In this document: piece after piece, positions 36,701 to 44,477 of the stretch
How the letters are laid out: the number at the start of each line of letters is the position of its first letter
Numbering within the stretch: the first letter of the stretch is position 1
Origin: Cyclobacterium plantarum
Lineage (GTDB): Bacteria; Bacteroidota; Bacteroidia; Cytophagales; Cyclobacteriaceae
Reading direction: 5' to 3'
Length of the DNA: 64,000 bases
Assembly (NCBI RefSeq): GCF_011290685.1
Contig: NZ_JAANYN010000017.1
Location: 27,435-91,434 of the forward strand
Notes under the pieces: generated by a model
Told to the model about the DNA's origin: nothing
Seen by the model: only the letters and a program-made list of their open reading frames with translations
Databases searched by the model: none
Translations under genes and position numbers: made by a program

Positions 36701-37743
36701 ACCACATCCAGAGCTGCTCTTTTTTGAGATACGACCAACACTTTTTTACCTCTTGAAGTAAAATCTGCAACCAAATTGCAAATCAATTGGGATTTTCCTG
36801 TACCCGGAGGCCCTTGCACTACACAGGATTGCCCTGATTTTACATGTTTGATCACCTCTTCCTGACTTGCGTCCATCGGAAAGGTATTGTATAGATTGCT
36901 TTCAAGGCTTAGTTGGCTGGTTGTAGTAACATTTCCAAAACTATCAGAAAACAATTCCTCCAGATTTTGCTGAGTTGATTGCCGGATCAGTTGCTCATAA
37001 TCATCCATCAGGAAAGAGTTTTTTTGAGAAAACTGACCCAGAATGGCATAAGGCTGAAGCCGAAGCAGCCCTGTTTCTGAATATTTTTGAAAATCATCTT
37101 TATTCAGATCGGGAAAAAACTCTAGTTTATCCTGGTAAATTTCCCTGTTAAAATTAAGTTCAACCTGATTTTTTAAATAGTGATACAAGTCGGTACGAAA
37201 ACCCATGGGTTCCTTACTGAAATCTTCCATCGAAAGCTCCAGCCATTCTTTATCAAATGGTCTTCCCAAAGCCTGGCTATAGGCAAGCAGAAAAGATGGG
37301 TTTAGAAAAGGAAGCTCACCCAGGCTTTTTCTCAGGTACCAGGTTTTATCTTCAAGTACAAGCTCCACCGGAAAAAAAATCAAGGGACAACGGATCAACT
37401 GTTCATTCAGTAATCTACCCTCTACAAAAGGCCAACCCACAAACAAACTTTTTTCCCCTGTTTCTTCAATGGCAAAGCGCACATGGTGAAGCAGGCGTTT
37501 TAGCCTGGTGGATAGCTGATTGACGTTCTTATCCCGGGAGTCGAGCTCCTGAATTAGTGGAATATTTCTTTTTCTTCCCAGCAATTCATTGATGTAAAAA
37601 AAAGAAGGATGATTGTTCAAAAAATGAAAATCCTTGAGATCAATCATTTGGCTTTGAATGATTTTCGGAAGAAAAATAGATCGATTGTTGGAAGAAAGAT
37701 CCACCAAGCGGTTTAAATAAACCTTAAAAATATCTTTTAGCAT
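33757..37743 (-). CDS. DUF4011-type SF1 helicase with a degenerate Vsr/MTES_1575-like C-terminus
   Basis: The 1328-residue protein begins with a DUF4011-like domain (about 1-200). NRLVDLSSNNRSIFLPK leads to a run of LKRLLHHVRFAIEETGEKSL and RCPLIFFPVELVL, matching that family's pattern. A superfamily 1 (Upf1-like) helicase follows, with Walker A GPPGTGKS near 310, Walker B VIFDEASQ near 945, GDSQQLQP and the late VQGDEFDRVIFS and VAVTRAR motifs near 1120-1170. The final 100 residues resemble the MTES_1575/Vsr-like nuclease fold (MDLEV, ILTDD, NWNIVFLFSRQYW), but the expected ExDG-type acidic/His residues are replaced. Such DUF4011-helicase-Vsr proteins are reported anti-phage factors; here that role is inference. 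Confidence 0.78.
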   Translation of the reverse strand: MLKDIFKVYLNRLVDLSSNNRSIFLPKIIQSQMIDLKDFHFLNNHPSFFYINELLGRKRNIPLIQELDSRDKNVNQLSTRLKRLLHHVRFAIEETGEKSLFVGWPFVEGRLLNEQLIRCPLIFFPVELVLEDKTWYLRKSLGELPFLNPSFLLAYSQALGRPFDKEWLELSMEDFSKEPMGFRTDLYHYLKNQVELNFNREIYQDKLEFFPDLNKDDFQKYSETGLLRLQPYAILGQFSQKNSFLMDDYEQLIRQSTQQNLEELFSDSFGNVTTTSQLSLESNLYNTFPMDASQEEVIKHVKSGQSCVVQGPPGTGKSQLICNLVADFTSRGKKVLVVSQKRAALDVVYQRLSAQGMANFSALVHDYRGDRKELYKKIDHQISSLENYQSLNNSLDAIQLERTFGQMCRNIEKHTDFFEEYKEALFDVVDCGVPAKELYLTSDSADEGVDMTQYYRAFRLDDLDVFLNNFEQYQFFFNKFQVSSSFWLHRVDFSVFGPEAFKGVEATFQELSSVKLTAKKDLDSMLADTFEYGLIYQSFQQKEKIEALMQSINSPEIYEKFKVFMPHDPASLDHLWLESKVEMVRKLFGEEGVEWEIGDEEVEGVLKKAVQASKKLESWYGKMAVSLDAKKYGTVISLLEQNGLKKSKEDIRILIQRLENRMNLNHQYTLLAQKTWVELPEKPFTIHSFNQMAGVLVKALKARFIMHDLGVLASYFYKPQFSYQHFQTLLEGITVINDWVEDHFGNWRKYLSVIQIKHLLSSPDEEKLQEVNQNIARDVDELIRFDRLRNQMNEVEKKVVEKIIDAFPERDFASLKQIFLSSLKISWIGHLEAKYPILKEIYGPQIKSYIADFEFSVEEKLKTARFIVEMRLREGVCQQLEYNRLNNLITYRELAHQVGKKKQIWSVKKLIAYYKDEIFRLVPCWLASPETASALFPLEQDFDLVIFDEASQCYFERGLPMMMRGKQVVVAGDSQQLQPYDLYQTRIQSEDDGMELEIDALLDMVSKFFPTFHLSTHYRSATLPLIHFSNKHFYEDRLYMLPDRKVLNSNEQGVKLISTDGIWENQTNLIEAKEALSQLVKLRAKYPLDSLGVITFNYYQMILIITLLEEDEHLRMDKNIKVKNIENVQGDEFDRVIFSVGYAKNPEGRFTANFGLLSRKGGENRLNVAVTRARKENILITSLKASDFKDKHLNNPGTRLLSEYLAYAAKIQEGEIPEKASLDVKGYGNQWSLKNRLVGTYGNHEVEENPYVKVMDLEVKENGKAVAAILTDDQRFFAAKTAKEAFVYHPQLLTSRNWNIVFLFSRQYWLDREDLLQTKIAQGNFNKA

Positions 37744-37749
37744 GAAACT

Positions 37750-38562
37750 TTACTTAAAGGGTGAATCTTTTTCCTTGGCCATGTGGTTGTACACCACTTG
37801 ATCCATTAATCCGGGTACCCATTTATTCAAAAATGAAGCCAGTTTACCTTCACGGGTAAGGACCAGATCTCTCTTCCTTCTGCGAAGGGCTTTTAAAATG
37901 GCAGCTGCCACCTCCTCCGATGTCATCATTTTATCTTCATCTCTGGGGGATTCTTTTTGTGTACTTCCATCTCCCAGCAAAGCATTGTTTCGGATATTGG
38001 ATGCGGTAAAGCCCGGGCATACCACCAAAACATGAACCCCTAATTTCATCAACTCCGTCCTAAGTGATTCAAAAAAACCATTCATGGCAAATTTACTGGC
38101 GGTATAGGCGGTTCTGGCAGGTGTGCCCCTGAACCCATTGATGGAAGACACGCCTATTATCGCCCCTTTGTTTTTTACAATATCATTCATACAATATTTG
38201 GTGGCATATACGGTACCCCAAAAGTTGATGTCCATGACCCGGTGAAAGACTTTCAAATCCAAATCACTGAACAATGCCCGCATACTGACACCCGCATTGT
38301 TGATCAAAATATCAATACTTCCAAATTTTTCCCTTACATCCTCTGCCATCTTTTCATTTTGGACAGGATCCGCAGCATCACAAATTCCCCCGGCACATTT
38401 GATACCCTCTTTTTGAAGCATCAGCAGCGTTTCATCCAATTTTACCTGACTCCTACCTGTAATCCAAATTCTGGCCCCTGCTTTACCAAAAATTTTGGCA
38501 CAGGCAGCACCAATGCCGGAGGTGGCCCCCGTAATGATTACAACTTTGTCTTTTAAATCCAT
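37750..38562 (-). CDS. Short-chain dehydrogenase/reductase
   Basis: The 270-residue classical SDR starts with the NAD(P)-binding ITGATSGIGAACAKIF. It contains DILINNAGVSM, the catalytic Ser-Ser segment IIGVSSINGF and YTASKFA, the YxxxK active site. The C-terminal extension (RRRKRDLVLTREGKLASFLNKWVPG) is like that of membrane-associated 'DHRS'-type SDRs. The substrate is unknown. The gene sits 6 bp upstream of the large helicase on the same strand and could be transcribed with it. Confidence 0.9.
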   Translation of the reverse strand: MDLKDKVVIITGATSGIGAACAKIFGKAGARIWITGRSQVKLDETLLMLQKEGIKCAGGICDAADPVQNEKMAEDVREKFGSIDILINNAGVSMRALFSDLDLKVFHRVMDINFWGTVYATKYCMNDIVKNKGAIIGVSSINGFRGTPARTAYTASKFAMNGFFESLRTELMKLGVHVLVVCPGFTASNIRNNALLGDGSTQKESPRDEDKMMTSEEVAAAILKALRRRKRDLVLTREGKLASFLNKWVPGLMDQVVYNHMAKEKDSPFK

Positions 38563-38650
38563 ATGTATTTTTTTTCAAGGTATGCAAAAACCTGAAACCA
38601 TTCAGGACAAATTTAATCCCTTTGACCGAAAATGATTAATTTTGCAACCT

Positions 38651-40060
38651 ATGTCAAGAAAAATGAAGAATAAGGTCCTTCAAAGGCTGAAAATAGAAAG
38701 AATAGCCAGTGAGGGAAAATGCGTGGGCCATCATGATGGAAAAGTTGTTTTCGTAAGCAATGTGGCTCCCGGAGATCTTGTAGATGTAAGGGTGACCAAA
38801 GGGAGGAGCAGTTTTATGGAAGCAGAGGCCATCAAAATTCATGAATATTCGGACAACAGAGTAAGCCCCTTTTGCGAACATTTTGGCACATGCGGAGGCT
38901 GCAAATGGCAACATATCTCTTATGAGCTCCAAATGACCTACAAAAGGCAGCAGGTTGTGGATCAATTCCAAAGAATTGCCAAAGTCCCTCTTCCGGAAGT
39001 CATGCCCATTATCGGTGCCAAAGATACCCGTTATTACAGAAATAAACTTGATTTCACCTTTTCCAATAACCGCTGGCTTACCCGGGAAGAAATCGATTCC
39101 GGCGAAAATTTTGAAAGAAATGCCCTGGGTTTTCATGTCCCAAAAAGATTTGATAAAATAGTGGATATAAACCATTGTTACCTTCAAGGCGGCATTTCCA
39201 ATGAAGTCAGAAATGAATTGAGAACTTTTGCTTTAAAAGAAAACCTGACTTTTTACGATATCATCAACCAAACCGGCTTGCTCCGAAACCTCATCATCAG
39301 GAGCACCTTAGATGGACAGACCATGGTGATTGTACAATTTGGGGAAGATGACCCGGCTGGGATAGACAAAACCATGGGCTTTCTGAAGGAACGTTTTCCC
39401 GAAATCACCTCTCTGTTATATATTGTGAACCTAAAAAAGAATGAAACCTTTCTGGACCTGGACGTCCATACTTATGCCGGGAAAGATTTCATAGAAGAAA
39501 GCATGGAAGGGCTCAAGTTTAAAATCAGACCTAAATCCTTCTACCAAACCAATTCTCTTCAAGCCTACCGCTTGTATCAGGTGGCACGGGAATTTGCGGG
39601 GTTGACGGGAAATGAAACGGTTTACGATCTTTATACCGGAACAGGCACCATCGCTAACTTCGTTGCCGCCAATGCCAAACAGGTAATTGGCATAGAATAC
39701 GTAAGCCCGGCCATTGAGGATGCCAGAGAAAATGCCCTGCACAATCAGCTTTCAAACACCCTGTTTTATGCCGGCGATATGAAAGATGTATTGACTGAAG
39801 ATTTTGTAAGCCAGCACCAAAGGCCAGATGTGGTCATTACCGATCCCCCAAGGGCAGGAATGCATGAAGACGTGATTCAAATGCTGCTGAAATTATCAGC
39901 TCCGAAAATCGTATATGTCAGTTGCAATCCGGCAACCCAAGCCAGGGATGTGGCCTTGCTTTCGGAAAAATACCAGGTGAATCGCATACAGCCTGTGGAT
40001 ATGTTTCCACAGACTTACCATGTAGAAAATGTAGTTTTATTAGATTTGAAAGAGCAATGA
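38651..40060 (+). CDS. rlmD: 23S rRNA (uracil-5-)-methyltransferase, TrmA/RlmD family
   Basis: The roughly 469-residue SAM-dependent methyltransferase has an N-terminal TRAM-like domain (about 10-60). A 4Fe-4S Cys cluster follows in CEHFGTCGGCKW. The methyltransferase core contains VYDLYTGTGTIANFV, the catalytic DPPRAGMHEDVIQ and YVSCNPATQARD. It would methylate U1939 (or U747) of 23S rRNA. The ATG at 38651 is chosen over an in-frame TTG at 38642. A TAATTTTG box (38637-38644) lies just before the start. The last 4 nt overlap the next gene's ATGA. Confidence 0.93.
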   Translation: MSRKMKNKVLQRLKIERIASEGKCVGHHDGKVVFVSNVAPGDLVDVRVTKGRSSFMEAEAIKIHEYSDNRVSPFCEHFGTCGGCKWQHISYELQMTYKRQQVVDQFQRIAKVPLPEVMPIIGAKDTRYYRNKLDFTFSNNRWLTREEIDSGENFERNALGFHVPKRFDKIVDINHCYLQGGISNEVRNELRTFALKENLTFYDIINQTGLLRNLIIRSTLDGQTMVIVQFGEDDPAGIDKTMGFLKERFPEITSLLYIVNLKKNETFLDLDVHTYAGKDFIEESMEGLKFKIRPKSFYQTNSLQAYRLYQVAREFAGLTGNETVYDLYTGTGTIANFVAANAKQVIGIEYVSPAIEDARENALHNQLSNTLFYAGDMKDVLTEDFVSQHQRPDVVITDPPRAGMHEDVIQMLLKLSAPKIVYVSCNPATQARDVALLSEKYQVNRIQPVDMFPQTYHVENVVLLDLKEQ

Positions 40061-40437
40061 TGATCAGTAACGAAAATGACCCGGAATTAAACGGAAAATA
40101 CCTGGGGACTATCAGCAGCGACTTTATTAAAATTTGTGAAAACCTCAAAGAAGCTTCTTACCAGGTTAGAAAAAGAGGGTTTTCAGAATTCCCCATTTTT
40201 CCAATCAGCAAGACAGAGCAACCCATAGGACAGCTTTTCTTAAGCAAAGCCGAGAAGCCTATCGATTGGAATTATTATATCACTTACCTCGATGAGTTTA
40301 TACAGAGAAAACTCATTCTGGAAGAGACATTGGAAGAGTTCAAGGCTACTTACAAGGATCCTGATGAGTTTTGCTGCCTGTTTGTGGTGGATGAAACGTT
40401 CACCAATTTCCTTTATATCCCCTACCCAAATGAATGA
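40057..40437 (+). CDS. Conserved small protein of unknown function
   Basis: The 126-residue soluble protein starts ATG ATG at 40057, overlapping the rlmD stop. A longer upstream frame is an rlmD shadow. It contains LKEASYQVRKRGFSEFPIFPI and ends with a YKDPDEFCCLFVVDETFTNFLYIPYPNE-like C-terminus, a compact alpha/beta sequence with a Cys-Cys pair. I recognise it as a conserved, uncharacterised type of Bacteroidota protein but cannot name the family. Probably translationally coupled to rlmD. It converges with thiL. Confidence 0.72.
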   Translation: MMISNENDPELNGKYLGTISSDFIKICENLKEASYQVRKRGFSEFPIFPISKTEQPIGQLFLSKAEKPIDWNYYITYLDEFIQRKLILEETLEEFKATYKDPDEFCCLFVVDETFTNFLYIPYPNE

Positions 40438-40471
40438 TAGATTGGGTTTTGCCTTTGATTATCCTTTCCTG

Positions 40472-41509
40472 TTAAAAATGCTGCCAGCCCTGGGCATTGA
40501 GGGGAACGGCGGCTCCGCTTTTGGTGATCAACACCTTGCCATCCTTCTGTGCTGTCACATGACCAATAAAATGGATGTCCGGATGTTTCTCCAATAAACC
40601 AAAATCCTTTTGGTCAATGGTGAAGAGCAATTCATAATCCTCTCCCCCATTCAAAACACAGGTGATTGGATCCATGTTGAATTCAAGGGCAGTATCGTAG
40701 GTCTGCTTGTCTATAGGCAGTTTGTCTTCATATATGGCCACCCCTACCCCGGATGCCCTGGAAATGTGAAAAAGCTCTGAAGCCAAACCATCTGAAATGT
40801 CCATCATACTGGTAGGCACCAGGTGTAAATCCCTGAACTCATGAATGATGTCCATTCGGGCATCAGGTCTCAGCTGCCTGCCGGTAATGTAGGAGTATTT
40901 TTCCAACTGAGGCTGCATTTTGTGATCAGAGAGGAAAACCTGCTTTTCCCTTTCCAAAACCTGGAGGCCCATAAAAGCCCCGCCCAGATCCCCTGTTGCA
41001 CAAATGATATCATTTACTTTAGCTCCTGACCTGTAACTGATTTCCTCCTTTCTCGCCTCTCCGATTGCCGTTACTCCAATGATTAACCCAGACCTTGATG
41101 CTGTGGTGTCTCCTCCTACTAAATCGAGGTTATAATGTATAGCGGCCAGGTTGATTCCCTCATATAATTCCTCCACCGCCTCAAGGGAAAACCTGTTGGA
41201 TAGACCCAGGCTTATTGTCACCTGCGTGGGAACGGCATTCATGGCGGCCACGTCGCTGACATTTACCGCAACCGCTTTAAAACCCAGGTGTTTTAGTGGC
41301 GTATAGGACAAATCAAAATGAACTCCTTCCAGCAGCATATCAGTAGTCACCACCCGCAGCAAGTCTGTTGGCGCAAGTACCGCCGCATCGTCACCTATTC
41401 CCTTTAAAGAGCTGGCATGTTTCAATTGGACATTTTCGCTTATTTTATCAATAAGCCCAAATTCACCCAGGGTTCCTATCTCTGTTCTTTTATCCTTATC
41501 CATAAGCAT
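40472..41509 (-). CDS. thiL: Thiamine-monophosphate kinase
   Basis: ThiL phosphorylates thiamine monophosphate to thiamine diphosphate. The protein of about 345 residues has the family pattern: EIGTLGEFGLIDKI, the metal/ATP-binding GIGDDAAVL, VTTDMLLEGVHFDL, VGGDTTASRSGL and CATGDLGGA, then MDISDGLASELFHI. The start at 41509 has an AGGA a few bases upstream; 41503 (MDKDKRTE) is an alternative. The longer frame at 41542 is unlikely. It overlaps the end of the epimerase gene, so both probably form one unit. Confidence 0.94.
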   Translation of the reverse strand: MLMDKDKRTEIGTLGEFGLIDKISENVQLKHASSLKGIGDDAAVLAPTDLLRVVTTDMLLEGVHFDLSYTPLKHLGFKAVAVNVSDVAAMNAVPTQVTISLGLSNRFSLEAVEELYEGINLAAIHYNLDLVGGDTTASRSGLIIGVTAIGEARKEEISYRSGAKVNDIICATGDLGGAFMGLQVLEREKQVFLSDHKMQPQLEKYSYITGRQLRPDARMDIIHEFRDLHLVPTSMMDISDGLASELFHISRASGVGVAIYEDKLPIDKQTYDTALEFNMDPITCVLNGGEDYELLFTIDQKDFGLLEKHPDIHFIGHVTAQKDGKVLITKSGAAVPLNAQGWQHF

Positions 41510-41903
41510 TTTTGTCCTGACACAATTCCACCAATACTCCATTGGTGGATTTTGGATGCAAAAATACGATTAATTTATTATCTGCCCCATCCTTTGCTGC
41601 TTCATTCAAAAAAGTAAAGCCTTCAGCTTTTAATCTTTTTACCTCTTCCCTGATATTCTCTACAGCAAAAGCCAGGTGATGAATACCTTCCTTTTGCTGC
41701 CTTAAAAACCGGGCAATGGGACTTTCTTCATCAGTAGCTTGCAAAAGCTCCACCTTCAGGTCCCCTGACTGAAAAAAGGACACCTTGACTTTTTCCCCTT
41801 CAACAATTTCTTGTTTATAAGCTGCCCTGCCCAGTAATTTTTCAAAGACCTGATTAGAGGCATCCAAATCATTTACTGCTATGCCGATATGTTCTATTTT
41901 CAT
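41496..41903 (-). CDS. mce: Methylmalonyl-CoA epimerase
   Basis: About 135 residues from the ATG at 41903 (MKIEHIGIAV), the family start; the in-frame extension upstream adds non-conserved residues. This VOC-fold enzyme interconverts (R)- and (S)-methylmalonyl-CoA in propionate/succinyl-CoA metabolism. Metal-ligand segments are visible: IEHIGIAVNDL, KVELLQATDE, EGIHHLAFAVENI and KSTNGVLVELCQ. It is paired with and overlaps thiL, but the two functions are unrelated. Methylmalonyl-CoA mutase is not in this window. Confidence 0.93.
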   Translation of the reverse strand: MKIEHIGIAVNDLDASNQVFEKLLGRAAYKQEIVEGEKVKVSFFQSGDLKVELLQATDEESPIARFLRQQKEGIHHLAFAVENIREEVKRLKAEGFTFLNEAAKDGADNKLIVFLHPKSTNGVLVELCQDKNAYG

Positions 41904-42012
41904 CATGATTTTATTATCTTTGTTTGTTGAGCAAATAAAGATAATGGAATTAATTTTCAACCTTGTTGGTTTAAAAAGTATTCAGCAAGCCATAAATTTA
42001 AATTGAAAAGAT

Positions 42013-42339
42013 ATGATCATCGTTTCAGAAAAAGCCAAGGATCGTATCCTTGAATTAAGACAGGAAGAGAACAGAAATACTGATGAAAATATCAGAGTAT
42101 CTGTCAAAGGCGGAGGTTGTTCAGGATTGATGTACGATTTGGGATTTGATAATACCACTTCAGAAACAGACCATGTTTTTGAAGACAAAGGGGTTAAAAT
42201 CATTGTAGACAGAAAGAGCCTCTTATATCTTGCGGGTACAACTTTGGAATTCAGTGATGGATTAAACGGCAAAGGTTTTCAATTTGTCAATCCCAATGCG
42301 TCCAGAACCTGTGGTTGTGGGGAAAGTTTTTCCATTTGA
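42013..42339 (+). CDS. A-type iron-sulfur cluster carrier (IscA/ErpA family)
   Basis: The 108-residue HesB-fold protein shows VKGGGCSGLMYDLGF, with the first Cys, and the C-terminal CGCGESF with the two further Cys, the three that bind the Fe-S cluster. The core SLLYLAGTTLEFSDGLNGKGFQFVNPNAS is standard. It passes Fe-S clusters to target proteins. It is not beside an isc or suf operon. A TATCTTTG box (41914-41922 region) lies about 90 bp upstream. A strong terminator follows, so it is monocistronic. Confidence 0.93.
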   Translation: MIIVSEKAKDRILELRQEENRNTDENIRVSVKGGGCSGLMYDLGFDNTTSETDHVFEDKGVKIIVDRKSLLYLAGTTLEFSDGLNGKGFQFVNPNASRTCGCGESFSI

Positions 42340-42360
42340 TATTCCTCAGAATCTTGCAAA

Positions 42361-42408
42361 AAATCCAGACCGGGTTAATCCTGATTCCGGTTTGGGTTTT
42401 ATTTTTTT
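42361..42408 (+). terminator. Rho-independent terminator after the A-type carrier gene
   Basis: CCAGACCGG (42365-42373) pairs with CCGGTTTGG (42387-42395, one G-T pair), followed by GTTTTATTTTTTT. Confidence 0.82.
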
Positions 42409-42492
42409 GGTTCAAAATATGAATACACCTGTTGCAGAAAACGCAGCTGGGCTTTTCTTCAGATTTACTTCAAAAACGCCTCTTTTATTTGA

Positions 42493-43182
42493 ATGATGAA
42501 AATTCTTTTAATCGAGGATCAAATAGAACTTTCGGACAATATTACAGAATTTCTGGCCTCCGTAGGGATTTTTTGCGATGCCTGTACCAATTGCTTCGAT
42601 GCACAAGACAAGTTACTGATCAACAGCTATGACAGTATTGTCCTGGACATTATGCTTCCTGACGGGACTGGTCTGGAATTAATTGATGTGATTAAAAAAA
42701 ACCAATCAAAGTGTAATATTCTCATAATCTCGGCTAAAGGGTCCCTGGGTGATAAAATTGAGGGTCTTGAACTTGGAGCAGATGATTACCTTACCAAACC
42801 ATTTCATTTGGCTGAACTACATGCCAGATTAAAAGCACTATACCGTAGAAACCAATTGGGTGGGTCTGATGTCCTGACCTTTAATGAAATTCAGGTTAAT
42901 CCTGAAAACTTACAGGCATTGATCAACCAAACCTTGCTGGACCTGACCAAGAAAGAATTTGACTTGCTTCTTTTCTTTTTGACCAACAAAGACCGGGTAC
43001 TTGGCAGGCAAGCCATTGTACAACATTTATGGGGTGATTACACCGATGACCTGGCCAATTTTGACTTTGTTTATCAGCATATCAAAAACCTCAGGAAAAA
43101 AATCTGTCAGGCCGGAGGCAAGGATTACATAGAAACAGTCTATGGAATAGGCTATAAATTTAACACCTCCCCAGAAAAATGA
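42493..43182 (+). CDS. OmpR/PhoB-family response regulator
   Basis: The 229-residue protein has a receiver domain with acidic ED at 8-9, the phospho-acceptor Asp52 in IVLDIMLPDG and the switch Lys in YLTKPFHLAEL. A C-terminal winged helix (about 130-229) includes LTKKEFDLLLFFLTNKDRV and the recognition region HIKNLRKKICQAGGKDYIETVYGIGYKF. It is typical of the OmpR class. It overlaps the following sensor kinase gene by ATGA, so the two form one two-component system. The nearby TonB-receptor-like gene is a likely target. Confidence 0.95.
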   Translation: MMKILLIEDQIELSDNITEFLASVGIFCDACTNCFDAQDKLLINSYDSIVLDIMLPDGTGLELIDVIKKNQSKCNILIISAKGSLGDKIEGLELGADDYLTKPFHLAELHARLKALYRRNQLGGSDVLTFNEIQVNPENLQALINQTLLDLTKKEFDLLLFFLTNKDRVLGRQAIVQHLWGDYTDDLANFDFVYQHIKNLRKKICQAGGKDYIETVYGIGYKFNTSPEK

Positions 43183-44435
43183 AATTAATCAATCAATTTA
43201 CCATTTGGTATCTTGGCATATCCATCATCGTATTTTTGATCGGAGGCCTGCTAATTTTCTACAAACTGGAATCAGAAATCGATTTCGAGCAAGGTAAGGA
43301 GCTGGAAAGACAACTGGACCGGTATGCCAAAAAAATGGAAACACTGGAAAATCCTGAAAGGCTCCGAAAAGATCGATTGGAAATCAAAGAATTGCCCGCC
43401 GATCAAGCCATGATACCTTTCCAATCCGGAGATACCCTGGCTTGGCATGAGCCCTTGGAACAGATAGAAAGACAAGTTAAAGCCGGTAAATCCTACCTGG
43501 TCAATGGCAGGCATTTTTATATGTCTACCTATAATATCATGATTGAGTCTAATGACATTACCGAAACCGTGGTTCAAACCATGGTAGCCATTTTTTTAAT
43601 GCTCTTGATTTTTATAGCGGTAACGAGCCGGTTGGTTTCAAAAAGAATCCTCCAACCTTTTCACCAAAGTCTGAATAGAATTAAAAACTTTAGTTTTAAA
43701 GATAACCAACCACTGGAATTTGAACCCACAAAAACCGAAGAATTTGAAAAGCTACACGATTTTTTGAATAAAATGTCCATCCGGCTTTTGAGTGATTACA
43801 AGGTGGTTAAAGAATTTTCAGAAAACCTTTCCCATGAAATCCAGACCCCTATCGCTGTAGCTTCCGGTAAGCTAGAACTCCTGCTTAATAGCCCCATAAA
43901 CAACCAGCAAGCCAACTGGATAGCGGCAGCCTATAATGCCAATGAAAAAATGACTAAAATCGTTAATTCGCTGGCCACTTTGGCAAAATTGGAAAATCAG
44001 GAATTTGAAGGCTCCCAATCTATAGACCTATCGCGGTTGATTGCAGATTGCCTCAAAGAGTATGAAGAACTAATGGGCATCAAAAACATTACCCTTCATC
44101 AACAATTAACTCCTTCTGTAAAAATTGACATGCACCCCAATATGGCCGAAATGCTCATCAACAACTTGCTAAGCAATGCCATTAAACACAATGAAAGCCC
44201 TGGATACATCTACCTGGAGGTTAATAATAAATGCTTGATTATCAAAAACAAAGGACCCAAACCAACAGGTAATGTCACCGAATACCTGAAAAGATTTAAG
44301 AAGGGTAATCCTATGAGTGAATCAATTGGATTGGGCCTGTCTATTGTACAACAAATCTGTAGGATTCATGGTTACATCTTGGACTATACTTTTATCAATG
44401 AGGAGCATCAGATTACCATTCAACTTCAAAATTGA
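43179..44435 (+). CDS. Sensor histidine kinase
   Basis: The 418-residue kinase has a first membrane helix (about 9-28) and a periplasmic part (about 29-130) without a recognisable sensor domain. A second helix (about 131-155, TMVAIFLMLLIFIAV) and a short linker precede the kinase core. The H-box FSENLSHEIQTPIAVASGKL is followed by the N-box NLLSNAIKHNE and the G-box SIGLGLSIVQQICRIHGY. The partner regulator is directly upstream. The H-box has IQTP where LRTP is usual. Confidence 0.93.
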   Translation: MKLINQFTIWYLGISIIVFLIGGLLIFYKLESEIDFEQGKELERQLDRYAKKMETLENPERLRKDRLEIKELPADQAMIPFQSGDTLAWHEPLEQIERQVKAGKSYLVNGRHFYMSTYNIMIESNDITETVVQTMVAIFLMLLIFIAVTSRLVSKRILQPFHQSLNRIKNFSFKDNQPLEFEPTKTEEFEKLHDFLNKMSIRLLSDYKVVKEFSENLSHEIQTPIAVASGKLELLLNSPINNQQANWIAAAYNANEKMTKIVNSLATLAKLENQEFEGSQSIDLSRLIADCLKEYEELMGIKNITLHQQLTPSVKIDMHPNMAEMLINNLLSNAIKHNESPGYIYLEVNNKCLIIKNKGPKPTGNVTEYLKRFKKGNPMSESIGLGLSIVQQICRIHGYILDYTFINEEHQITIQLQN

Positions 44436-44477
44436 TTCAAATTGTATACCTAAACTTGTAACGAATCAAGAACAGAT

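Noticed and set aside
36459..36770. Minus-strand alternative frame within the large helicase
   Set aside because: The in-frame helicase has intact motifs on both sides, so this is a shadow rather than a frameshift.
39922..40056. Longer N-terminus for the small gene after rlmD
   Set aside because: It is a shadow of the rlmD 3' end; the ATGATG at 40057 overlaps the rlmD stop as expected for coupling.
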